Origin: Ctena decussata
Lineage: Eukaryota; Mollusca; Bivalvia; Lucinida; Lucinidae
Assembly (NCBI GenBank): GCA_963989385.1
Contig: OZ022514.1
Span: forward strand, 24,779,222 to 24,843,221
Length of the DNA: 64,000 bases
Direction of reading: 5' to 3'
The notes beneath the pieces were generated by a model. That model was not told where the DNA came from and ran no database searches. It saw only the letters and a program-made list of their open reading frames with translations. The position numbers and the translations under genes were made by a program. Positions 1 to 8,887 of this stretch are shown piece by piece. Numbering within the stretch: the first letter of the stretch is position 1; every line of letters begins with the position of its first letter.

Positions 1-1228
1 TCGACGGCCAGAGCCGTGACCAGAAGGAGAGCGATGTTTATCCTTCTCCTTCTGCGCTTTAGCCGCCGCTTTAAGCTGTTCCTTAGTCTGTCTAGCAGAC
101 TGCGAACCAGACGAACTAGATTGTAAACTAGACTGTGAATTAGACTGTGAACTAGACTGAGAATTAGACTGAGAACTAGACTGAGAACTAGTTGGACGAG
201 CCGCCGAAGCGGCCCGAGGCTGTGAACCTGAGCCAGAGCGGGCTGTAGTTGCTCTTGGCTGAGATGTTGGCTGAGATGTTGGTTTTACAGATGGTGAAAT
301 AACTTTAGAAGATGGTAAAATGTCAAAATCTTTTTCGAAAAATTGGGTACCAGTAGTTTTTGTTTCGGGTCTTGCCAGTGAGTGTACAATTTTTGTGAAG
401 TCCAAATCCGATGTTTGAGTTTGATTTTCATATAATTTTCTAGCTTCTAAATAGGTAACATTTTTGTTGACCTTAATTTTCAAAATTTCTTTTTCTTTTT
501 TCCATATTTCACATACGCTGGATCGAGAGACGTGATCTTTGCCGCAGTTAACACATTTGGCCGGATTTTTGCACGTGGAGGTATGGTGGTCATGACCTCC
601 CGCGCCACAAGTCGCACAAACAGATCCGGGATCTACGGGGCAATTGTTTTCGTGATGGCCAAACCTCTGACAGCTGAAACACCGCAGAGGGTTTGGCACA
701 TACACGTCAACCGGAACAACTCGGTAAAAGATTTTTAATGATTTTGGTACCGTGAGTAGTAAAGTGTTAGTCTCAACAGTATCATGATCTTTTTTGATGG
801 TGAAACGTTTGCAGGCGGTCACGCCCTGTTCTCTTAGGTAGTCAACGATTTCATTTTCTTTCTCCCCTTTCAGCATCCTGTCACGGATGATGCCTTTTGA
901 AGAATTGAGGCTTGTATGCTCCGTGACAGAGACTTTAAGGCCAAAAAAGGTAGAAATTTTTAGAAGATTGTCCGTTTGAGCTTTTCGACATGTTTCAACT
1001 AGCAGAGTCTTGTTTTTTAGTTTTTTTTACAGATTTTGGAGTTCCTATTAAACTTTCTATTTGCTTTTCAATCACGAAAGGGGAAAGGGTCGTGACCGCC
1101 TTCTCTTCAAGTGACTGGATGACTAGAAATTTAGCGAAACTAACATTACCTTGAAATGTGAAATATGAGGGCCGGTCCGCGTCGTCATCAGAGTCCATTT
1201 GAAATCTTCTCTTATTTGAGGATCCCAT
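1..1228 (-). pseudogene. LINE ORF1 (zinc-knuckle nucleic-acid-binding protein), 3'-partial, frameshifted
   Basis: ORF1 proteins of I-superfamily LINEs bind element RNA and form the retrotransposition particle. The start chosen is the ATG at 1228, followed by an acidic stretch (DSDDDAD). This frame runs 77 codons to a stop at 995. The main body is open in another frame from about 1026 to the window edge. It includes the internal Met at 876, CCHC knuckles (CFSC..H..C, CATC..H..C, CVNC..H..C) at about 540-680, and a low-complexity Ser/Gln/Asn region near 110-200. The switch of frame falls in an eight-T run at 1021-1028 (eight A on the coding strand); seven would join the two frames. Copy 1 also lacks five residues found in copy 2. 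The C-terminus is outside the window. It is probably inactive unless ribosomes slip on the A run. Confidence 0.75.
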
Positions 1229-1517
1229 GATTGATGTATATTATTCATTGGCTACGCGCTTCACCCTCCGCGGAGTCCTACAAGGGGACGTTTTAGGGGA
1301 ACGGATCTCCTATTCCCAACGCCAAAGCTACATAACCATTATACTCAACGATCAAATCCCTCGGTTTAAACCCCCAATGCTGAAGGCCGAAAAATATGCC
1401 CGTCAATTAACCCATCAGCCGCTGCCCATCGAAAATACCCATATAGAAAGAAACGAAGGGAATATTTTAAGCCCGGTATGTACCATTATAGATACGTATA
1501 AAGAAAGAAGGAAGTGA
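1227..1517 (+). other. antisense 96-codon ORF in LINE 5' UTR (copy 1)
   Basis: An open frame of 96 codons runs opposite to the LINE and begins at the same CATG as the ORF1 start, so the two frames diverge from one tetranucleotide. The same frame is open in copy 2 with three nucleotide differences, two changing a residue and one silent. That pattern gives no sign of purifying selection. No domain is recognised; the product would be basic and polar with no signal peptide. Primate L1 carries an antisense ORF0 in its 5' UTR, so the arrangement has a precedent, but any relationship is only by analogy. It may be a chance frame. Confidence 0.2.
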
Positions 1518-2390
1518 AGGATCAAGAAGCGCATTTCTAGAGCTTAGCACGACTGAGCCGATTGAAACGGGTCGGGCCTAACCCGAAACGCTCGTCTATC
1601 TGAAGCCAGGGCCAAAGTAGTGTGTTGGAAAGCTGGAGATCCCTGGGCTTCCCTCAACTACCAGGATCCCTTTTTCCAGCATACGAGACGCCACCCACGG
1701 CAAACAGGTGGCTCCTGTTTCGACAGGGAATTTCACCCCGTCCACTACAGAAGTAAAGTGGCCTGTAAATTTTATTCCCCACAGACAAAGGGAAAAAGAG
1801 AACCGTTTGCTGAAAAGACGTCTTTGGCGTTGTCGGAATAGAAGATCCATATCCGGAGTATATGCAATGAGACTAAGAAGTTGTCAAAGTTACTATATAG
1901 GTAAGAAGAGGTAGCAACATATAAGATTTGTTAAATGATTTGAAACTTTAAGGCATATGCAAACAAAACGTAGCAGACAATTGCTACAGAAGACAAATTG
2001 TTTATTATTTTTCTGTTGAGACAAATTTCTTATTTTAAAGTGCAACGTGCTCGAGTTTGGAAAAGTGACACATACACAAGACAATTGTTATATACAGATG
2101 AGGTAATAATCTTCGTCCCGTGTGCGACCCACGGGCACAGAATGATACACAAACAAATGAAGCATGTTAGTATCATGAAATAGTAAAGATCGAAAGGATA
2201 GAATTCGCGTTTGATGCCTACTTAAATATATCTAAAATTTCAAAATGGGGTTTATTTAAATTCGCACGTTGGATCTGTTTGTACGTAAGATTTGATCATT
2301 TAAATTTGATCAGTTAAACTGTATGAACTATATAACGGACGGTTGCTTATATAGTGGGGTTTCACCACCTGCTCAAGCGAAAGCATCCAA

Positions 2391-2402
2391 CTATTTATAC
2401 CC
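2391..2402 (-). promoter_or_regulatory. TATA-like box at LINE 5' end (copy 1)
   Basis: On the coding strand of the LINE the sequence GGTATAAATAG lies about 20 bases inside the element's 5' end. The same box is at 15165-15174 in copy 2. A second AT-rich TATATAAGC-type string follows downstream. LINEs need internal promoters to copy their full 5' end. A conventional TATA box at this place would start transcription inside the element, so the box may be non-functional or used for a shorter transcript. Confidence 0.35.
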
Positions 2403-2419
2403 CCCGGTTGGCACGGGGC

Positions 2420-2485
2420 TGCCGAGGATCGAACCCGGGACCTTTCGATCAAAAGTCTCGCACTCTACCACGTCGCTATAAAAGC
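2420..2485 (-). repeat. tRNA-like sequence (SINE head or tRNA pseudogene) abutting LINE 5' end
   Basis: On the minus strand there is an A-box-like TAGCGACGTGG (2478-2468) and a B-box GGTTCGATCC (2435-2426). Their spacing is normal for RNA polymerase III. The T arm folds with a five-pair stem and a seven-base loop, but the acceptor ends do not pair and the anticodon arm is irregular, so this is not a working tRNA. It touches the 5' end of LINE copy 1 directly and in the same orientation. It could be an older SINE that was the insertion target, or part of a longer 5' end lost in copy 2. Confidence 0.55.
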
Positions 2486-2550
2486 CGGCTTGTACCGCAA
2501 GGCAGTACAAGTGTATGATATACCTAATCTATACCCTGTGACATAATGTT

Positions 2551-2745
2551 AAAAAGTGTTTTTATAAGGAAAGATCAAAAGGTAATTTTCTGCGAATAAA
2601 TCTGAAAAAATAATATCGTTATTGAAAATATACTTAGTGCTTAGAGTACCTTGTGGCATAATGGAGAGCGTCCTAGCAATTATTTTTTCAAACTCTTTCA
2701 CACATTATCAGGCTGAGCAGATGAAAAAAGATGCAGTCTGTGTCC
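2551..2745 (+). repeat. dispersed repeat, inverted partner at 20637-20828
   Basis: The segment matches the reverse complement of 20637-20828 over almost its whole length. Long shared stretches include a block around the TTCGCAGAAAATTA-type string near 2590 and the gcgtcctagcaattatt block near 2670. Divergence is moderate, with small indels. No coding frame is shared. I do not recognise the family. Confidence 0.7.
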
Positions 2746-3240
2746 AATTCTTTTTTGTCAAAACACACATGTGAGACAGGTGAGACTATTTTAATAAGGT
2801 TAAACAATTTCATCTACACACCACTGATCATGTCAGTGATGTATTATTTGTCGTAGACATATCAGAGTATGCATGACCTGCATCCGGGGTTTTATTGTAT
2901 GGGGGATAATAAACACAATCTACCATTTGTGAAAAGAAACAGTTTTAAAATGACGTTTTATGAATATAAACTTTATTTTGGCTTCGTTTCCTTTTTAATT
3001 TAATCGCCGTTATTTGCGGATAGACGTGTTTTATTCAATAATAACGAATGAGGAAAAGTGTATTTGCAAATTTCATGACCCGTTTGAGCAGCCGTAAATC
3101 AGGCGCATTCGAGTTTTCCAATCGTGAATTTAAAGGTCTAGTATGAAAGCCATAACCGCACCGCGCTTCCGATCTGCCGCGCCAGAAATCAGTTTTCTTT
3201 AACAACTGATGTATTTCTAACTAAAATTACAAGGAAACAA
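2746..3240. other. no feature seen
   Basis: AT-rich sequence without a convincing reading frame, RNA gene or repeat unit that I can recognise. Confidence 0.5.
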
Positions 3241-3246
3241 ACAGTG

Positions 3247-3502
3247 CTTCCACTAGTGGAAGTCTGGGGGTCTGTGACTTCTAAAACTGAATGCCAGGAA
3301 GTCAGTGACTTCCAATTTTTATCATAACCTACCATTTATAAAGTGAATATTGACTTATATAATGAGTTAAATTTGTTGTAATAATGGTATTTCACCCATT
3401 AATGAAGGAGAAAGCAATAAAGATATGGACATTCTGGAAGAAACCAAGTCTATCCTTCAGCATGACTTCCAAATGACAAACCTTGGAAGTCATATGACTT
3501 CC
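3247..3502. promoter_or_regulatory. cluster of palindromes built on GGAAGT(CA)
   Basis: Three perfect palindromes occur within 256 bases: CTTCCACTAGTGGAAG at 3247-3262, GGAAGTCAGTGACTTCC at 3297-3313 and GGAAGTCATATGACTTCC at 3485-3502. A further inverted pair, TGACTTCCAA (3463-3472) and TTGGAAGTCA (3483-3492), overlaps the last one. GGAAGT is the core of ETS-family binding sites. No transcribed gene is visible beside it, so function is open. It could instead be the remains of a short inverted-repeat element. Confidence 0.35.
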
Positions 3503-3590
3503 TGATTTTGATGGTTAGTGCTAGCACTGAACAAAATACAATGAGAACAAAAAAACTACTTTTCGAAGCTGAACAAAAAATCACACATAC

Positions 3591-3756
3591 CCCTTATCTT
3601 TTTGAATTTGTATACTAAGTCATCATAAAATTCTGGTTCCGATAGGCCTTCATGTGAAAGTGATTTTAACCTGACATTGAGTTTTGAAACCAATTCATTG
3701 CATCGGCGATAAAATTTTCTACATAAGGAATTATTTCGATGCAGGCTTATCTTGAT
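3591..3756 (-). pseudogene. exon-like coding fragment, probably from a mollusc repeat-borne gene
   Basis: The minus strand encodes about 55 residues, from ISLHRNNSLCRKFYRR through GLSEPEFYDDLVYKFKKI, rich in basic residues and with protein-like composition. Reading ends at GG followed by GTATGT (3590-3585), a strong 5' splice-donor consensus, so the coding segment looks like an exon. The Met at 3786 lies in low-complexity TGAG repeat sequence and is probably not the true start; I see no clear acceptor upstream. I have an impression of seeing similar segments in predicted bivalve proteins linked to repetitive elements, but cannot name a family. It may be a dispersed copy without the rest of its gene. 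Confidence 0.35.
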
Positions 3757-3789
3757 ACTCATTCGCTCAATTGCACACATGCTCACTCA

Positions 3790-4400
3790 CTCACAAACTC
3801 ACGAATTCACTCCCTTAGCAATTGGGCCAAACGAAGTCAGGGAAAATCATGAAAATATGAGGCAGAAAAAGCTAAGAAATAGACTTTTAATAAGTGTTCC
3901 CCCGGTTACAGCTAGCTCCTGGTTAGGTATCGGTATTTTTGCAGTTCAGTCATGCCATTAAATCTTACTTGTGGCAAATAAACTAGGATATCGAAGTTGT
4001 ATGAAAATGAGTAAGGAAAACATCAGTTTTGGCCATGGTGCCGCATGGTTATATATCTATGCGCCAGTCATTTGTATCCACACACCCCACCTACAGAAAT
4101 GGAATTTTTACATTTCAGAGACCTGTGATGATTAGCTGATGGTAACAACCTTGCTCTTATTTCGACCCTATACTACAGAAAATCTCACAGGGTAAAGGAC
4201 CCCAATCTTAAAACTCCGGCACTATGGAAACAATTAAAATATAATTGCCCTGCACCTTGGTCCGGCTATCCCAGCGCCATTGTATTATTGAAGGCCCGGA
4301 ACGTCCCGTTACCATAGTCTAGCTGCAGTTGCAGTTATCCGTTGAGGGATTATTGGGTTGCCCTTTATATTAATTCATGTTTTGTACACCATTTTGAAGG
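3790..4400. other. no feature seen
   Basis: No supported gene, RNA or repeat. It begins with a short CTCA-rich stretch (3780-3812). Short frames here have no recognisable protein character. Confidence 0.5.
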
Positions 4401-4506
4401 ACTTCTTATTAAATCAACAACCCAACAAACTCTATTCGTTTATTGTGTTTCCGTTCATTCCTGGCGCAGCCCATCTTCGTAGGTTGGGGCGAGGATGCAA
4501 ATGACA

Positions 4507-4603
4507 GCAGGCCGAATTGACCCGGACGAGTTGAATGGAGGCCGAGTTGACCCAGGAGCCGTGAAGACCCCAGGCTTACAGAAAGCAGGCCGAGTTGACC
4601 CGC
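4507..4603 (+). repeat. three short copies of a GGCCGAGTTGACCC motif
   Basis: The motif gccgaattgaccc or gccgagttgaccc occurs at 4511, 4541 and 4589, spaced 30 and 48 bases. The bases between copies are only partly similar. It is a small degenerate tandem repeat. Confidence 0.5.
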
Positions 4604-4639
4604 TTCTTCCATGACATACTATCGTCAGACAATAGTTGT

Positions 4640-5007
4640 AATCGAAATCGACCAAGGCTGATCACGATAATCCTCACTCGGGAATTCATGTTTTGTCCTT
4701 GAACAAGACACATTTACTTTACAAAAGTACTGATAATACCCAGGAAGCGGTGGATCCGTCCTGACATGACTAAAAAGTTGTTCTTTAAAAACGAATTTCA
4801 TCTTCGACAATTATCTTTTTTAAAGATGTTTCTTGTTTATACTGTAGGTGTTAACATAGGTATGTTTGCCTACCCTATATTTAATAAATGCATCCAGCAC
4901 ACCATGCATACCAAAATCGATATTTAACCAACTCCAGAGGATCCTGTTGACGAGGTACATCTAACAGAAAAGGGATATGCTTTATTTATTCGAAGGAGAA
5001 AAATGAA
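4640..5007. other. no feature seen
   Basis: Single-copy-looking sequence with no supported feature before the start of the mobile repeat near 5008. Confidence 0.45.
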
Positions 5008-5481
5008 ACAAGAGGGCCATGGTGGCCCCGAATCGCTCACCTGAGCATTAATCAGTTCACTGGCTCTGGTGAAGATTTATAAGAGTTTTTACCATACATG
5101 GGAATGGCCGCCACCTTGGTCATGTGACCAAGATCATTTGAAGAACTTTCAATCCTTTGAGCCATGTGCAGGCTCCATATGAAATTTGATCCGCCCAGTG
5201 GTTTCAGAGATGTTTGAAAATGTTTATGGATGGATGAAAGAGGCAGCTAACACCAATACTGTAAGGCTCAGGTGAGCTGAAAATGGCAGAGTCGCTTCTC
5301 CGAAAAGTTCCCGTTCATGTTGAGTTCCTTTGATGGATTTGAACTAGACTTATCTAGGCAAACACAGATGATAGAATGGTAGCATCATTATCTCACTGTG
5401 GTGAAACTAATGTATTCCAAGGAGTTTGTGGCTGGCATCATTGCAATGTTAGTTCTGATTCTTGCAACATAACTTTAGATT

Positions 5482-7195
5482 TGACCTAGTGACCTAGCTT
5501 TTGACCCGACATGACCCAGTTTCAAACCGGATATTGTAAGAATAAACATTCTGACAAAGTTTCATTGAGATTGGATCAAAACTGTGCCCTCTGGAGCGTA
5601 TACAAGGTCGTTCTTATATTTGACCTAGTGACCTAGTTTTTGATCCGACACAAACCAGTTTCAAACTTTACCTAGATTTCATAAAGGTAAACATTCTGAC
5701 AGAGTTTCATGAAGATTGGATCAAAACTGTGCCCTCTAGGGTGTACACAAAGTTTTTCTTCGATTTGACCTAGTGACATAGTTTCTACACTGACGTGACT
5801 CAGTTTCATAAGGGGCATATATATATGGACAATAAACATTTTGACATAGTTTCATGAAGATTGGATCAAAACTATTCCTTCTAGTGCGTACACGAGGTTT
5901 TTCTAAGATAGTGACCTAGTTTTTGACCTGACATGACCTACTTTCAAACTTGGCCTAGAGTTTATGGAGATAAACATTCTGACAAAGTTTCATAAAGATT
6001 GGATCAAAACTGTGTCCTCTAGAGCGTACACACGGTTTTTCTATGATTCGACCAAGTGACCTAGTTTTTGACCCTACATGACCCAGTTTCAAATTTGTCC
6101 TTCATATTATGAGGAAAAACATTCTGATTAAGTTTCATGAACTTTGGATCAAAACTATTCCTTCTAGTGCGTACACGAGGTTTTTCTAAGATTTGACCTA
6201 GTGACCTAGTTTTTGACCTGACATGACCTACTTTCAAACTTGGCCTAGAGTTCATGGAGATAAACATTCTGACAAAGTTTCATAAAGATTGGATCAAAAC
6301 TGTGTCCTCTAGAGCGTACACACGGTTTTTCTATGATTTGACCAAGTGACCTAGTTTTTGACCCTACATGACCCAGTGTCAAATTTGTCCTTCATATCAT
6401 GAGGAAAAACATTCTGATAAAGTTTCATGAACTTTGGATTAAAACTGTGCCTTCTAGAGCGTACACAAGGTTTTTCTAAGATTTGACCTAGTGACCTAGT
6501 TTTTGACCCGACATGACCCAATTTCAAACTTGGCCTAGAGTTTATGGAGATAAACATTCTGACAACGTTTTATAAAGATTGGATCAAAACTGTGTCCTCT
6601 AGAGCGTACACAATGTTTTTCTATGATTTGACCTAGTGACCTAGTTTTTGACCCAACATGACCAAGTTTTGTACTTGTGCTAGATATTATAAAGATAAAC
6701 ATTCTGATAAAGTTTCATGAACTTTGGATGAAAACTGTGCCTTCTAGAGCGTACACAAGGTTTTTCTAAGATTTGACCTAGTGACCTAGTTTTTGACCCA
6801 ACATAACCGAGTTTCAAACTTGGTCTAGAGTTAAAGGAGATATATATTCTGACAACGTTTCATATAGATTGGATCAAAACTGTGTCCTCTAGAGCGTACA
6901 CAAGGTTTTTCTATGATTCGATCTTGTGACCTAGTTTTTGACCCGACGTGACCCAGTTTCGAATTTATCCTAGATATTATGAGGATAAACATTCTCACTA
7001 AGTTTCATGAACTTTGGATGAAAACTGTGCCTTCTAGAGCGTACACAAGGTTTTTCTAAGATTTGACCTAGTGACCTAGTTTTTGACCCGACGTGACCCA
7101 GTTTCGAACTTGTCCTAGATATTATAAAGATAAACATTCTGACAAAGTTTCATGAACTTTAGATGAAAACTGTGCCCGCTAGAGTGTACACAAGC
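5482..7195 (+). repeat. minisatellite, 12 units of ~145 bp, rich in nuclear-receptor half-sites
   Basis: The word gtgacctag (or its variant) recurs at 5489, 5628, 5772, 5911, 6056, 6201, 6346, 6491, 6636, 6781, 6926 and 7071. From 5911 onward every interval is exactly 145 bp. Odd and even units resemble each other more closely, giving a 290-bp two-unit order. Most units have TGACCT-AG-TGACCT (a DR2 of AGGTCA), then TGACCC-nnnn-TGACCC (a DR4). By eye the DR2 is perfect in seven units and the DR4 fits RGGTCA in eight. Whether any receptor binds is unknown. Confidence 0.85.
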
Positions 7196-7198
7196 AAA

Positions 7199-7258
7199 AG
7201 TTGACGGACGTCCGTCCGGACGGACGTCCGGACGTCCGGACGTACGACGGACGACGGA
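7199..7258. repeat. CGGACGT/CCGGACGT simple palindromic repeat
   Basis: A GC-rich run of overlapping cggacgtccg words, many self-complementary, lies between the minisatellite and the terminal hairpin of the element. It could extrude as a cruciform. Confidence 0.7.
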
Positions 7259-7312
7259 CATCAGGGTATCCCAAAAGCTCACCCTGAGCACTTCGTGCTC
7301 AGGCGAGCTAAA

Positions 7313-8295
7313 AATCAAGCTATCCCATCAAAATTAGATATAAAATTGTATGTGCTGATATTGTGCATGTAGGAAATTACATTATGATTATTAAATTCAT
7401 CGTTGGTGCGTCGAGAATTCCCGTGCGATCAGTTTCAAATGATCTTACCCTTAATTCTTGTTTATAAAGTATTTCGATTGGGAGAAGTCTAGCTGTGATG
7501 TATTTTTCAATCCTACAAACACTTTCTTGCATAAGTAGCACAAAAATGTACAGCTAAATCATTGTTTTCCGCATCAAAAACTCGATCATAGTCAGGTACT
7601 GTCTGTAACAAGATAAAATAAACGCCTGAGTAAGATACGACCACCGCCAGAGGACAACTGTCAATTGATACGACTTGCATCGAGGATACATATGATTTAC
7701 TGGCGATTATTTAACAGGACGTAGTAAAAATATATAAAATGCTATCAGACTACATTGTTGTTGCGTTTTTGCCGCCAAATAACTGCCCTGCGCATGTAGG
7801 CTGATGAAGGTGGCGTTGGTGAAAAGGAGAGGGGGTTAGGAGGGTAATCTGTTTGATAGGCTGATAAATTACAAACCTGATAATGTCTGAATCATTATCA
7901 CAGAAAAGCAATAACCCGTTGTATGTGGAGAGCGGCATCCAAGTCGTAAAGGCAAGAAATGGAGCTAAAACAAACTAATTATATGGACTCGGTATCTATC
8001 AGAGGTATAAGCATTATACAATGATACAAATAGATCGTAAGAGTTTGCACTGATCAGAGAGACAGAGACTATAGATAAACTTGAAGTAAATGTATTTACC
8101 AACAATATTTACATCGTACACGGCTATATACCGCTAAATGGAAGAACGTAAGTTTTGTTCTCTATCTCGTTCAGAACCTACTTATATAGAACTGTTTCTC
8201 ATCTAGTTAAGTATAGCTAGGTAAAAACAGAAGTAGATAGACACAGACAGATACTTTCACACTGAAAGACAAAGACAGATATGCTTATAAGCATG
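7313..8295. other. no gene seen
   Basis: No convincing coding frame, RNA gene or repeat. Frames of about 60 codons occur but show no recognisable protein features. Confidence 0.45.
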
Positions 8296-8299
8296 ACGG

Positions 8300-8368
8300 G
8301 TCGGGCGCGGGGGTGGGAGTGTGTGTGTGGAGGGGGGGGGGGTGGGAGGTGGGGGTGCGGGAAGGGGT
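8300..8368 (+). other. G-rich tract, G-quadruplex candidate
   Basis: Many runs of three to twelve G occur on the + strand, separated by one to a few bases, with a GTGTGTGTG segment inside. The pattern fits the loose G3+N1-7 quadruplex rule several times over. The tract is about 100 bases before the CRE/E2F-like sites. Confidence 0.6.
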
Positions 8369-8404
8369 GAAAGCTAGGTCTAGTCACTTATATGTGTTTT
8401 CAGC

Positions 8405-8432
8405 GTGACGTCGGTTTCGCGCCAAAAAGCGC
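8405..8432 (+). promoter_or_regulatory. adjacent CRE-like and E2F-like sites
   Basis: GTGACGTCGG (CRE-like) is followed at once by TTTCGCGCCAAAA (8415-8427), which matches the E2F consensus TTTSGCGC, and then by the palindrome AGCGCT. No coding sequence follows before the LINE 3' end at 8723. If this is a promoter, its gene has been separated or lies beyond the insertion. Confidence 0.3.
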
Positions 8433-8708
8433 TAGCTGTAGACGTTACGTGCTCGGTGATCGGGAACTTGTAACGAGTAGGACTATCTAAAATTCTTTTA
8501 CGCTGAAAAGATGTGAACGGTGTCATCAGAAATACACGCACATATTCTGTTTACTAAGTACACGTGTACATGGATGTTACGCAGAAGGTTTTACACACGC
8601 TCGACACGGGTGTAGAGCCTTATGCATCGCCAGGACGGCGGAGGGTGACTTCCGGTTAAAGGGTGATCTACCAGTGTATTTCACTAACAAGGAAACTCTA
8701 ACAACGTT

Positions 8709-8722
8709 AGAATTTTTTTGAA
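8709..8722. repeat. target-site duplication, left copy (LINE copy 2)
   Basis: AGAATTTTTTTGAA here is repeated exactly at 15193-15206. The two copies enclose the complete LINE. A 14-bp duplication is normal for target-primed reverse transcription. Exact borders are ambiguous by a few bases because the LINE ends in a (GAAT)n-type tail. Confidence 0.85.
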
Positions 8723-8745
8723 TGAATGAATGTTTAAGTTATTTA

Positions 8746-8781
8746 TAGACGCTCAACCCTGGTAAGGGCATATAGCGTCTA
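8746..8781 (-). other. nested stem-loop in LINE 3' UTR
   Basis: TAGACGCT (8746-8753) pairs perfectly with AGCGTCTA (8774-8781), and inside it CCCT pairs with AGGG. The hairpin lies about 25 bases before the 3' tail in the element transcript. In several LINE families a 3' stem-loop is recognised by the element's reverse transcriptase; here that role is inferred. Confidence 0.55.
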
Positions 8782-8887
8782 AACGTCAGCAATTTAAAAC
8801 GTTTCTATAAGACAAATTCAAAAACGATCAAATGTTTAAAGTATTATGTTACGTCCAAATGATAAAAATGTTATGTACAATAAAAGA

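Larger units (their letters stand above)
1..2419 (-). mobile_element. LINE copy 1, 5' part (I/Nimb-like non-LTR retrotransposon), cut by window edge
   Basis: This stretch aligns almost base for base with 12762-15192, the 5' part of the complete LINE downstream. It holds most of ORF1 and the whole ~1.2-kb 5' UTR; ORF2 and the 3' end lie to the left of the window. Homology to copy 2 stops at base 2419, at the sequence gcacggggc on the + strand, the same point where copy 2 meets its target-site duplication. That shared end suggests a true 5' terminus. Differences from copy 2 include a 15-bp in-frame loss in ORF1, a 4-bp segment that copy 2 lacks, a longer homopolymer near 1021 and small indels in the UTR. 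A TATA-like GGTATAAATAG sits near 2391-2402, just inside the 5' end. Clade naming rests on the ORF2 domains of copy 2. Confidence 0.88.
5008..7312 (+). mobile_element. bivalve-type minisatellite-bearing dispersed element, Helitron-like 3' end
   Basis: The element opens with a GGGCC..GGCCC hairpin and 'cgctcacctgag' (about 5011-5045). It carries a 12-unit minisatellite, then a CGGACGT-rich tract. It ends in the hairpin CTGAGCA-cttcg-TGCTCAG (7284-7302) followed five bases later by CTAA (7308-7311). A terminal hairpin plus CTRR is the hallmark of Helitron 3' ends. The 5' edge does not show the TC start, so class is uncertain. The ends share the inverted words gctcacctgag and ctcaggcgagc. A related internal end 'ggctcaggtgagctga' occurs at 5271-5286, suggesting nested or fused copies. 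No protein is encoded, so it would be non-autonomous. Confidence 0.6.

Noticed and set aside
2420..2485. Functional tRNA gene
   Set aside because: A and B boxes are present but the acceptor ends do not pair and the anticodon arm is irregular.
6061..6557. Two similar 68-codon minus-strand frames
   Set aside because: They arise from the 145-bp minisatellite period (290 bp apart) and have no protein character.
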